The notes beneath the pieces were generated by a model that saw only the letters and a program-made list of their open reading frames with translations, had not been told where the DNA came from and searched no databases. A stretch of DNA of 47,655 bases from CAYMPH01 sp964392365 (GTDB taxonomy: Bacteria > Spirochaetota > UBA4802 > UBA5550), in NCBI GenBank assembly GCA_964392365.1, contig CAYMPH010000023.1:1-47655 (forward strand), in the 5' to 3' direction. The position numbers and the translations under genes are program-made. Below, one piece after another: positions 7,117-15,713 of the stretch; positions within the stretch are counted from its first letter, which is position 1; the number at the start of each line of letters is the position of its first letter.

Positions 7117-8616
7117 TCATAACTCCGTAGTTTCAAATTTCTTTTTATCCTCACGGCATATTTTCTCTGCAATAGACCGTCCGCTCATTCCGCATGGCGG
7201 TAAACCTCCGCCCGGATTTGTCCACTGGCCAAGCATGTAGAAGTTTTTTAACCCTGGAAGCGTCTGCCCGAGATTTTTCATCATATTTTTTCTGGTAGGA
7301 GCAAAACCTTCATAACTGCCGCGCCAGTTTCCAGTGTAGCGGATTATTGTTGCAGGTGTTGAAACATCTACAACTTCTACTGCTTTTTTAAAGCCGCTGT
7401 ATTCGGAATCAATTGCATCAATAACTGCTTTTGAAACTGCAATTTTTTCAGCAGTGTATTTTTTAGTATTTTCTTCTCTAAGTTTTGTCCAGTATTTTTC
7501 ATTTCGGGTTGAAATCAAAATCATGGCAGATGTTTTGCCTTTAGGCGCGTTTGTTGGATCAAATGACATGAATCTTACACCTATTGCTTTTAATCGCAGT
7601 GCCCCGTTTTCAAGTACAATTTCCTTTTTAACATGAAAAATTGACATTGCAGGCAGTTTGCTGAAATCTTTATTTAGACCGATTCCAATCTGAATTATAG
7701 AAGGAAAAAGCGTATAGGATTCATATGCATTTTTCAAAAGGGCCGATATGTATCTGCCTCCCAGCATTGAAAATATCGTCGAGTATCCGTCTGCTGCAGA
7801 AATAACCCTGTCAGCTTTATATTGTTTTCCATTAGAAATTATTCCTGTAACAGTATCATTATCTGTCAGAATCTTTTCAACTTTTTCTTTGTATAGAATT
7901 TTTCCTCCAAGGGAAATATAACGGGATTCAATTGATCGGGAGAATGCAAGGGAACCGCCGACCGGATATCCCGCAGATTTTATATACATATAACCGAGCA
8001 TCATCATCATTCCGCTCATTGGAAAATCAGGCAGACCATTTTCCTGATAAAATGCTCCAAAGAATTCTTTCAGTATAGGGCTTTTAAGCCTTGATGCAAA
8101 TAAGGTTGAGCTTACTTTGCTCCATTTTAAATATGTCGGCAGAGCAGATAATGCGCCTTTTAACAATGACATATTTTTTTTAAAAGAATGTTTTCCGATA
8201 GGCTTATCAAGGGCAGACATTCTTTTAATTCCTTTGCAGAATGCATTTATAAGTTTTTCATCATCAGGTCCGAGACGAAGCATCTCTTTTTTGAGACGAT
8301 CCGGATCGGTATACATGGTAAATATATTTCCATCAGCAGTTTTATAAGTTACGTATTCATCCCATTCGATAAATTTACGATTCTTTACAGCTCCAAGCTC
8401 CTTCCAGATAATATGCATATCCGTTGATGGGCCTGAACCCATAAGCCAGTGAATACATCCGTCAAATCTGAATCCTTTACGTGTCCAGGCAGTGCAAAGT
8501 CCGCCAGGCAGGTTGTGCATTTCAAATATCTCGGTATTATATCCATTCATCTGTAAATAAGATCCCACAGCAAGACCTGCAATGCCACCGCCGATAATAA
8601 TAATTTTTCCGCTCAT
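7117..8616 (-). CDS. CrtI/phytoene desaturase-like FAD/NAD(P) oxidoreductase
   Basis: A 499-residue flavoprotein. The N terminus has the dinucleotide-binding GGGIAG (residues 9-14), followed by GGLCTAWTRKGFRFD, the typical second CrtI/RetSat motif. The C terminus has YMLGQWTNPGGGLPPCGMSG, the FAD-contacting end motif of this family. Members desaturate or saturate polyenes or isoprenoids; many bacterial members have no assigned substrate. No carotenoid synthesis genes (crtB, crtE) are in the window, so a role in pigment synthesis is not supported locally. It stands alone on the minus strand, with TATAAT (8645-8650, minus) upstream as a possible -10 box. Confidence 0.8.
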   Translation of the reverse strand: MSGKIIIIGGGIAGLAVGSYLQMNGYNTEIFEMHNLPGGLCTAWTRKGFRFDGCIHWLMGSGPSTDMHIIWKELGAVKNRKFIEWDEYVTYKTADGNIFTMYTDPDRLKKEMLRLGPDDEKLINAFCKGIKRMSALDKPIGKHSFKKNMSLLKGALSALPTYLKWSKVSSTLFASRLKSPILKEFFGAFYQENGLPDFPMSGMMMMLGYMYIKSAGYPVGGSLAFSRSIESRYISLGGKILYKEKVEKILTDNDTVTGIISNGKQYKADRVISAADGYSTIFSMLGGRYISALLKNAYESYTLFPSIIQIGIGLNKDFSKLPAMSIFHVKKEIVLENGALRLKAIGVRFMSFDPTNAPKGKTSAMILISTRNEKYWTKLREENTKKYTAEKIAVSKAVIDAIDSEYSGFKKAVEVVDVSTPATIIRYTGNWRGSYEGFAPTRKNMMKNLGQTLPGLKNFYMLGQWTNPGGGLPPCGMSGRSIAEKICREDKKKFETTEL

Positions 8617-8728
8617 ATATATGCTCCGTTAATTTTCAATTAATATTATACATTGATGTATGAAATTGACCTGAAAATCAAGAATAAATTAATGCATTTC
8701 CTGATTGCAAATTCTATCCTTTTAAAAC

Positions 8729-8760
8729 TTGACAAAAAAGCCCTGTTTTTAGGTTTATAT
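8729..8760 (+). promoter_or_regulatory. Candidate promoter for aspS and the downstream cluster
   Basis: A perfect TTGACA at 8729-8734 lies 92 bases upstream of the aspS start. The best AT-rich box after it is TTATAT at 8755-8760, which leaves a spacer of 20 bases, longer than the usual 17. The -35 element is convincing; the -10 element is not. Confidence 0.4.
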
Positions 8761-8825
8761 CATCTGTTAATCCTTTTATATAAACAGCTGAATTTTTAAA
8801 ATAATAAATTTTCCAGGGAATAAAT

Positions 8826-10601
8826 ATGTTTGAAAATAAATCTTACTGCGGTGAAATAAAAGTATCAGATGAAGGAAGAGAAGTATCAATTGCCGGTTGG
8901 GTTGATACAAAGCGCGATCTCGGCGGAATTATATTTATTGAGCTCAGAGACGTAACAGGGCTGATCCAGGCTGTGTTTGATTCATCAGTTTCGCCTGCAG
9001 CTGCAGCTGATGCGGATAAAGTTAAATCGGAATATGTTGTATATATTAAAGGCAAAGTCAGAAAACGATCTGCTGAAACAATTAATCCTAATTTTCCAAC
9101 TGGTACAATTGAAGTTGTTGCAGATACTATTCAAATATTAAACTCATCAGCTCCTCCGCCATTTCCGATCAATACAAGAGATAATTTAAGTGAAGAAGTA
9201 AGATTGAAATACAGATTTCTTGATCTGAGACGCGAGGAAATGAAGGAAGCTATTATCAAGAGACACCTTCTTATGCAGAGTACCAGAAAATATCTGGTGG
9301 AAAAAAGATTCTTTGAGATTGAAACTCCAATATTGAATAAATCAACACCTGAAGGAGCAAGGGATTTTCTTGTTCCGAGCAGAATAAATAAAGGTGAATT
9401 TTATGCGCTTCCACAGTCACCTCAGCTGTTCAAGCAGATTCTAATGATAGCAGGATATGACAGATATTTCCAGATAGTCAAATGCTTCAGAGATGAAGAT
9501 CTCAGAAATGACCGCCAGCCGGAATTTACTCAGATAGATATGGAGTTTTCATTCATCACTCAGGATATGGTAATTAAGCTTATCAACGGTTTGCTGAAAA
9601 CAATTGTCAAAGATACAGTCGGACGTGATATAGAGGATGATATTATCCGCATAACATACGATGAAGCAGTTTCAAAATACGGCACTGATGCTCCTGATAC
9701 GAGATTCGGTCTTGAACTCCGCGACTGCGGAGACATTTTTGCGAAATCAACATTTAATGTATTTTCGAGCGGACTATCTTCCGGAGGAATCATCAAGGGT
9801 TTTGCTGTTGAGGATGACGGTAAAATTTCTAGAAAAATGAGTGATGATTATACAGAGCATGTAAAGATATTCGGCGCTAAAGGTTTCCCAATGGTACGTT
9901 TTAAAGATGGAAATCTTGAAGGCGGAATTTCAAAGTTTATCAGTGAAGAAGAAAAGAGCGGACTTATAAAAAGATTTTCATTATCCAAGCCGGCTATACT
10001 TTTCTTTTCTGTAGATAAAGCTTCTGTGGTTAACCAGACTCTTGCCAATATGAGAAAGAAAGTTGCTCAGGATCTGAATCTTATTGATGAAAACAAGCTT
10101 AACTTTCTCTGGGTTACAGATTTTCCTCTTTTTGAATATGATGATAAGGAAAAAAGATTTTTTGCAAAACATCATCCTTTCACATCTCCTGCAGTTGATG
10201 ATATTCCGAAGCTTGATAATCTTAAACCGGAAGATGCGGATTTAATCAAGGCTCAGGCTTATGATATAGTTTTAAATGGAAGTGAGATCGGAGGCGGTTC
10301 TATCAGAATCAGCAATACGGATCTTCAGAGTAAAATTTTCTCTCTTCTCGGCATATCTAAAGAGGAAGCTGATGTTAAATTTTCATTTCTGCTTGAGGCA
10401 TTGAAATATGGAGCTCCTCCTCACGGCGGTCTTGCTCTCGGACTTGACAGGATTATGACACTTTTGCTGAAAAGAAATTCCATAAGAGACGTTATAGCTT
10501 TTCCGAAAACACAGAAGGGGCAATGTTTAATGAGCGGAGCGCCTTCGCCTGTTGTTCTGGAACAGCTTAGAGAGCTCTCGATAAGGGTTGTTGAAAAATA
10601 A
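8826..10601 (+). CDS. aspS: Aspartyl-tRNA synthetase
   Basis: Class II synthetase that charges tRNA-Asp (and possibly tRNA-Asn in non-discriminating forms; not decidable here). At 591 residues it is the bacterial type. It has an N-terminal OB-fold anticodon-binding domain (about 1-110), motif 1 near residue 160 (FEIETPIL), QSPQLFKQ, motif 2 near 221-236 (FRDEDLRNDRQPEFTQ), a GAD insertion domain at about 290-420, and motif 3 near 536-544 (GLALGLDRI). The start has AGGGA eight to ten bases upstream. phoH begins one base after its stop, making aspS the first gene of a long plus-strand run. Confidence 0.97.
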   Translation: MFENKSYCGEIKVSDEGREVSIAGWVDTKRDLGGIIFIELRDVTGLIQAVFDSSVSPAAAADADKVKSEYVVYIKGKVRKRSAETINPNFPTGTIEVVADTIQILNSSAPPPFPINTRDNLSEEVRLKYRFLDLRREEMKEAIIKRHLLMQSTRKYLVEKRFFEIETPILNKSTPEGARDFLVPSRINKGEFYALPQSPQLFKQILMIAGYDRYFQIVKCFRDEDLRNDRQPEFTQIDMEFSFITQDMVIKLINGLLKTIVKDTVGRDIEDDIIRITYDEAVSKYGTDAPDTRFGLELRDCGDIFAKSTFNVFSSGLSSGGIIKGFAVEDDGKISRKMSDDYTEHVKIFGAKGFPMVRFKDGNLEGGISKFISEEEKSGLIKRFSLSKPAILFFSVDKASVVNQTLANMRKKVAQDLNLIDENKLNFLWVTDFPLFEYDDKEKRFFAKHHPFTSPAVDDIPKLDNLKPEDADLIKAQAYDIVLNGSEIGGGSIRISNTDLQSKIFSLLGISKEEADVKFSFLLEALKYGAPPHGGLALGLDRIMTLLLKRNSIRDVIAFPKTQKGQCLMSGAPSPVVLEQLRELSIRVVEK

Positions 10602-10602
10602 T

Positions 10603-11571
10603 ATGCATGAAAGCGTATTTGAAATAGACAATAACGCCATTTTAAAATCGATCTGCGGAAGCAGTGACAGAAATATCAGAAAAATTGAAGAACTTTCTGA
10701 AGCTTCAATAATTCCGCGCGGGTCTACTCTTGTTATTAAAGCTTCAAAAGAAAAAAATGACAGGCTGATGAAGCTTCTTCATTTAATGGCGGACATTCTT
10801 GATCAGAAAGACAGCTCATATGAGTTTGATGATTTCGATATCAGGTACCTCACTCGATCCTTTATGTCCGGGCAGCAGCTGAACGCGGATGATTTCAGCA
10901 GCCTAAAAATGAAGTTTCCTGATAATGGAAAAATTATTGTTCCGAAAACAATCAATCAGGCTGATTATATTAATTCCATGAATAAAAATGCAGTAACAAT
11001 CGGTATAGGACCTGCCGGTACAGGTAAGACATATCTTGCTGTTGCCTCGGCTATTTTCAACCTGTTAAGAGGAAAGGTTCAGAGGATAATATTAACTCGT
11101 CCTGCAGTTGAAGCAGGTGAAAATTTAGGGTTTCTTCCCGGAGATCTTATTCAGAAAATCAATCCTTATTTACGGCCGCTTTATGATGCGCTTTTCGACA
11201 TGCAGTCTGTTGAAAGAGTTGCAGCATTGATTGAAAAAGAAATTATAGAAATTGCTCCGCTTGCATTTATGCGGGGAAGGACTTTAAATAACGCTTTCGT
11301 TATTCTTGATGAAGCGCAGAATACAACATCGTCTCAGATGAAAATGTTTTTAACCAGGCTCGGCAATAATTCGCGATTTGTTATTTCAGGTGATATTACA
11401 CAGGTTGACCTTGATATCTCAAAAAAATCGGGATTATCTCATGCGCATAAAGTTTTGAAAGATGTTAAAGAAGTTAAGTTTATTGAATTTGCCAAAGAGG
11501 ATATTTCGCGACATCCGGTAGTTGAAAAAATTGTTGCCGCTTATGAAAAGCATGAAGGAAGGGATAGCTGA
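10603..11571 (+). CDS. phoH: PhoH-family ATPase
   Basis: Cytoplasmic P-loop ATPase, 322 residues from the ATG at 10603, one base after the aspS stop. An in-frame TTG inside aspS at 10588 is also possible. Walker A is GPAGTGKT at residues 136-143. Walker B is FVILDEAQN with Asp236-Glu237, followed by a sensor-like SGDITQ. PhoH proteins are usually placed with ybeY and are thought to act on RNA, perhaps as helicases; the exact reaction is not settled. The N-terminal 100 residues form the usual KH-like region. The run phoH-pgpH-ybeY is widely conserved, which strengthens the call. Confidence 0.93.
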   Translation: MHESVFEIDNNAILKSICGSSDRNIRKIEELSEASIIPRGSTLVIKASKEKNDRLMKLLHLMADILDQKDSSYEFDDFDIRYLTRSFMSGQQLNADDFSSLKMKFPDNGKIIVPKTINQADYINSMNKNAVTIGIGPAGTGKTYLAVASAIFNLLRGKVQRIILTRPAVEAGENLGFLPGDLIQKINPYLRPLYDALFDMQSVERVAALIEKEIIEIAPLAFMRGRTLNNAFVILDEAQNTTSSQMKMFLTRLGNNSRFVISGDITQVDLDISKKSGLSHAHKVLKDVKEVKFIEFAKEDISRHPVVEKIVAAYEKHEGRDS

Positions 11572-11572
11572 T

Positions 11573-13837
11573 ATGGGATCTCTTTATAAAAATTTTATCC
11601 AGAAAATAGATTTTGTTGCGCGCACTCCTAATCTTAAATTTTCATTTATTGGCATTATTTTTGTAATATTCCTTTCTACGATTCTGCTCACGTTTAAAAT
11701 GTCCGGATCCTATTATGATTATTCTATCGGAGATATTGCTGCTGCAGATATTAAGGTTATCAAAGATATAAATTACGAAAATGTTGCTGAAACTGATAAA
11801 AAAAAGAAGTCAGTTGAAGAGTCCATGCTTCCGGTTTACGACAGAGATGATTCAGTCCTTCTTGATAAGATGAAAATGTCAGGAATTTTCTTTGATTCAA
11901 TTGCAAATATTCTAAGAGAAAATCCTCCTATAGGAACAGATGATCTGACATTTCAGGTTCTTGCTCTTAAATCAAGGCTGCCAAGATATAATTCTCTGCC
12001 GAATGATGTAATTGCGACTTTATTCAGATTCGGAAATACAGATGAATTGAAAAAAATCTCGAATAAAATTTTTATTTATTTATATGGAGAAAATGAAAGA
12101 GGCATAATTGAAAATCATCCGGTTATAAAATCGGATAATATGAAAGTTGTATTAAGATATATTAAATCCGATTCCAAAGATGAAAAGGTTACTGATTTTT
12201 CCGGCATAATCAATGTAAATGAAGCTAAAAATATCATTCCTAAATTTGTATATTCATCATCTCCAAATCTTCCAAAGAGAACGCAGATTGCTCTTTCAGC
12301 TTTTTTATCAGATCAAATCATTTCGAATGTGTTTGTTAATGAAGTTGAATTAAAAAGAAGAACAAACGAAAAACTTTCATCAGTTAAGCCTTCAATGAAT
12401 ATTTTAAAAAAAGGCCAGATCCTTGTCAGGGAAGGCGACAATATAACACCTGAAATTTTCAGCAGAATTCAGATATTAAATAAATATGCGGAAACTTCGC
12501 ACATCGGCTTTATTTTCGGAGTGTTTGCAATCCAGATAATATTTCTGGTAATTTTCGGATATTTCATCATTGAATCAAGCAGCGACCTTTTATTCCGTTT
12601 CAGCTCATCAGCTATTATTTTTTCCGCTTTGATCTTTTTTATGCTTTATACGTTCGTCATTTCAAAATCAGACATTGTTTCGGCATCAAAGCTTTCTTTT
12701 GCACTTTACCTTCCAATTCCTTTTGTTACTATGATAATTTCTATTATTTATAATTCCGTACTGGCATTTTTTGTCGGTGTTCACATTGTTTTTTTTACAG
12801 CCATGATTTCCGGAGGTGATTTCTCTGTAGTAATTGTGGCTTTCAGTTCAGCAATGATTGGAGTATTTGTAAACAGCAATGTTGAAAGAAGAACGGATTT
12901 TCTTAAGGGCGGATTCATACTCGGGTTTTTCAACAGCATAGTTGTGGTTGCAGTTGCGCTGATGGATGAAATGTCATATATGCATGGAATTAAAACTATT
13001 CATATCTGTTTTATCAATGGTATTGTAAACTCAATACTTGTTATGGGAGTCCTGCCTCTTTATGAAAATATTTTTGGAATTACAACACGTTTCAGGCTTC
13101 TCGAACTTTCTGATCTCAATGCAGATATTTTTAAAAAGATGCTCGTGAAGGCTCCAGGAACCTACAACCATTCAATCATCGTGTCAAATATGGCTGAGGC
13201 AGCCTGTAAGGATATCCAGGCGGAGTACCTGCTCGCAAGAGTAGGCGCGTATTATCATGATATCGGCAAGATTGAAAATTCCGGTTTATATATAGAAAAT
13301 AAAATTACAGACCCGTCTGCATCGAAACTTACTCCGAATGAATATGCTGCTTCAATAATATCTCATGTTGAAAAAGGTGAAGTTCTTGCAGTTAAGTATA
13401 AAATTCCTGAAGCTGTAATGGATTTTATCAGAGAGCATCACGGCAGAGGCCTTATGACATTTTTTTATCATCAGGCTTTAGAGAAAGCTGCATCATCAAA
13501 AAAACATATTTCAGTAATTAAGGAACATTTTCAGTATCCCGGGCCTAAACCGCACAGCAGGGAAACCGCAGTTGTTATGCTTGCAGATTCGATTGAGGCA
13601 GCTTCAAGATCTCTTGTTGAGCCGACTGTACTGAAGCTTGAATCACTGGTTAAAAAGATTATCTTCAATAAACTTAACGAAGGCGAACTCGATAACTCAG
13701 GACTTTCCATGTCGGATCTTACTAAAATTCAGAATTCATTTCTGAGAATATTAAACGGAATTTTCCATACAAGAATTGAATATCCCAAAGCAGAGGATAT
13801 TTCGAGACTTGAAAAGAAAATCAGGAAAAAGAAATGA
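11573..13837 (+). CDS. pgpH: 7TM-HD cyclic-di-AMP phosphodiesterase, PgpH type
   Basis: Integral membrane protein of 754 residues. The ATG at 11573 follows AAGGAAGGG closely and is preferred over an in-frame upstream ATG inside phoH. One N-terminal membrane helix (about 23-40) is followed by an extracytoplasmic 7TMR-HDED domain of roughly 250 residues, a seven-helix membrane block (about 295-515), and a cytoplasmic HD domain. Metal ligands visible in the HD domain are His533 (TYNHS), His562-Asp563 (YYHDIGK) and His622-His623 (REHHG). In Listeria and relatives PgpH hydrolyses c-di-AMP. No diadenylate cyclase is present in the window, so substrate is inferred from family. Its stop overlaps the ybeY start by four bases (ATGA). 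Confidence 0.92.
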   Translation: MGSLYKNFIQKIDFVARTPNLKFSFIGIIFVIFLSTILLTFKMSGSYYDYSIGDIAAADIKVIKDINYENVAETDKKKKSVEESMLPVYDRDDSVLLDKMKMSGIFFDSIANILRENPPIGTDDLTFQVLALKSRLPRYNSLPNDVIATLFRFGNTDELKKISNKIFIYLYGENERGIIENHPVIKSDNMKVVLRYIKSDSKDEKVTDFSGIINVNEAKNIIPKFVYSSSPNLPKRTQIALSAFLSDQIISNVFVNEVELKRRTNEKLSSVKPSMNILKKGQILVREGDNITPEIFSRIQILNKYAETSHIGFIFGVFAIQIIFLVIFGYFIIESSSDLLFRFSSSAIIFSALIFFMLYTFVISKSDIVSASKLSFALYLPIPFVTMIISIIYNSVLAFFVGVHIVFFTAMISGGDFSVVIVAFSSAMIGVFVNSNVERRTDFLKGGFILGFFNSIVVVAVALMDEMSYMHGIKTIHICFINGIVNSILVMGVLPLYENIFGITTRFRLLELSDLNADIFKKMLVKAPGTYNHSIIVSNMAEAACKDIQAEYLLARVGAYYHDIGKIENSGLYIENKITDPSASKLTPNEYAASIISHVEKGEVLAVKYKIPEAVMDFIREHHGRGLMTFFYHQALEKAASSKKHISVIKEHFQYPGPKPHSRETAVVMLADSIEAASRSLVEPTVLKLESLVKKIIFNKLNEGELDNSGLSMSDLTKIQNSFLRILNGIFHTRIEYPKAEDISRLEKKIRKKK

Positions 13838-14286
13838 TCAGAATAAATATTTATAAAGAGGGGGTGAAACTTCCTGATAAAATATCTGAAGCTTATGTAA
13901 AAAAAATTGTAAAAAGAACTGCAATTGAATGCAGTAAAGATAAAATTTCAGCAGCATTGATTTTCTGTTCAAATGATTATATTAAAGAAATTAATAAAAA
14001 ATTCAGGAAAAAAAATTATCCTACTGATGTATTGAGTTTTCCGGAAACAGATGATGCTTTCCCGTTTGAAAAAAAATCATATAACAATTTAGGTGAAATT
14101 TATATTTCTGCAGATAAGATAATTGAGCAGGCTGAACAATTCGGAGTAACAATAAGGGAAGAAATGACTAGACTCATTGTTCACGGTTTTCTTCATTTAA
14201 CCGGTTACGATCACGAAAAATCAAAAGCAGAAGAAAGAAAAATGTTTAAAAAAGAGGAAGAGATTTTAAATACATTAAATGGATGA
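13834..14286 (+). CDS. ybeY: Endoribonuclease YbeY, rRNA maturation factor
   Basis: Zinc-dependent RNase involved in 16S rRNA 3' end processing and ribosome quality control; 150 residues, normal length. The metal-binding motif HGFLHLTGYDH is intact with His117, His121 and His127. It overlaps pgpH by four bases and tilS by eight, so translation is probably coupled across all three. Context with phoH and pgpH is the classical arrangement. Confidence 0.96.
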   Translation: MIRINIYKEGVKLPDKISEAYVKKIVKRTAIECSKDKISAALIFCSNDYIKEINKKFRKKNYPTDVLSFPETDDAFPFEKKSYNNLGEIYISADKIIEQAEQFGVTIREEMTRLIVHGFLHLTGYDHEKSKAEERKMFKKEEEILNTLNG

Positions 14287-15694
14287 TGTTTTAAAAAGAC
14301 TGGAAAAATATATTCGCGCAAATAACCTCGTTTCCAAAGGTGATAAAATTCTTTTGTCCCTTTCTGCCGGAAAAGATTCTATTTTCATGCTTGACCAGCT
14401 TAATCAGCTTAAAGAAATAATCGGATTTGAAATTGGCGCTTTTCATCTTAACCATCTGATGAGAGGTGAGGATTCCGATCTTGATGAAAAATTTATTTCA
14501 GATGCAGCTGAGAATAAAAAAATCAGGTTTTTCTCTGAAAGATTTGATTTTAAAAAGGATAAAGCAAAAGCCTCGTTTGAAGAAAGAGCAAGAGAAGTAA
14601 GATATAATCTGCTTAATGGAATTGCAGAAAAATACGGATATAATAAAATTGCAACTGCTCATACGCAGAGTGATAATATTGAAACAGTTTTAATGAGAAT
14701 TTTTACCGGAACAGGGGTTTTCGGATTAAAGGGAATAACTGCTTTAAATGGAAATATAATCAGACCATTGATATTCCTGAAATCTGATGAAATAATTAAT
14801 TATCTGAATTTAAAAAAAATATCCTGGAGAGAGGATCTATCCAACTCCGATATGAATTATTTGAGAAATTATTTCAGAAAAGAGATTTTTCCTTTAGTTG
14901 AGAAAAAAATTCCACATGCCGGTGAATCCATCTCCAGACTTTCAAAAATTTCAATTGAACATTATTCTCTGCTTGAAAACCATTTTTTTAACAAAATTAA
15001 GAAAGAATATCCGGATAATGAAGATACATTATTATTTGAAACTGCCGGTTTTTCTTCTGCAGAATTAAAGGCCTCAATAGATTATTTTTCAAGAATGAAT
15101 TTTAATCAGTATCTAAATGAATCTATTCTGGAAGAATGCGCTAAGAAATATTTATCAGATAAACATAACATCGATCTGTATTTAAATAAAAATTTTACTA
15201 TCAAAAAAATCAATAAAGACGGTTTACTCAAAGTTAAAATCAGCAATAAACCGGAAAAAAATATTCTCGACTGGAATTACAGCTTAAATATTAATGATAT
15301 TCAAAATGGAATTGATATTCATGTTAAAGAAGCAGGATTATTACTACATTTTTATTTAACTGATTATCCGGATTTCAGCAGGAATTACATTAACTGCAGA
15401 TATATATTCGTAACTGTTCCGGATAATCAGTTACAAATCATTTTGCGCAGCAGAAAGCAGGGTGATAATATTGACCTGGAATTCGGAAGAAAAAAAATTA
15501 AGGATTTATTAATAGAAAAGAAACTTGACAATAAAACCAAAAATTATGTTCCTCTTCTTGTAATTGGTGAAGAAATAGCAGCGGTTATGACAGGTTTTTT
15601 AGATAATAATACTATACAAAACAGGGTTTCAGAGAAATTTTCAGTGAAACCGGATTCAGGACAAATTCTGGCGATTAGTCTTCGCACAGTATAA
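14279..15694 (+). CDS. tilS: tRNA(Ile)-lysidine synthase
   Basis: Modifies the wobble cytidine of the CAU-anticodon tRNA-Ile to lysidine with ATP and lysine, so it is essential in most bacteria. It has 471 residues: an N-terminal PP-loop ATPase domain (1-215) and C-terminal substrate-binding domains including TilS_C-like sequence around LRSRKQGD near the end. The PP-loop reads SLSAGKDS at residues 27-34, so the usual SGGxDS has Ala30 in place of the first glycine. Other landmarks are normal: AHTQSDNIETVLMR and FEERAREVRY. The gene overlaps ybeY by eight bases; ftsH follows after 19 bases, the same tilS-ftsH order found in many bacteria. Confidence 0.93.
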   Translation: MDDVLKRLEKYIRANNLVSKGDKILLSLSAGKDSIFMLDQLNQLKEIIGFEIGAFHLNHLMRGEDSDLDEKFISDAAENKKIRFFSERFDFKKDKAKASFEERAREVRYNLLNGIAEKYGYNKIATAHTQSDNIETVLMRIFTGTGVFGLKGITALNGNIIRPLIFLKSDEIINYLNLKKISWREDLSNSDMNYLRNYFRKEIFPLVEKKIPHAGESISRLSKISIEHYSLLENHFFNKIKKEYPDNEDTLLFETAGFSSAELKASIDYFSRMNFNQYLNESILEECAKKYLSDKHNIDLYLNKNFTIKKINKDGLLKVKISNKPEKNILDWNYSLNINDIQNGIDIHVKEAGLLLHFYLTDYPDFSRNYINCRYIFVTVPDNQLQIILRSRKQGDNIDLEFGRKKIKDLLIEKKLDNKTKNYVPLLVIGEEIAAVMTGFLDNNTIQNRVSEKFSVKPDSGQILAISLRTV

Positions 15695-15713
15695 ATAATT
15701 TCAGGAGATTTGA

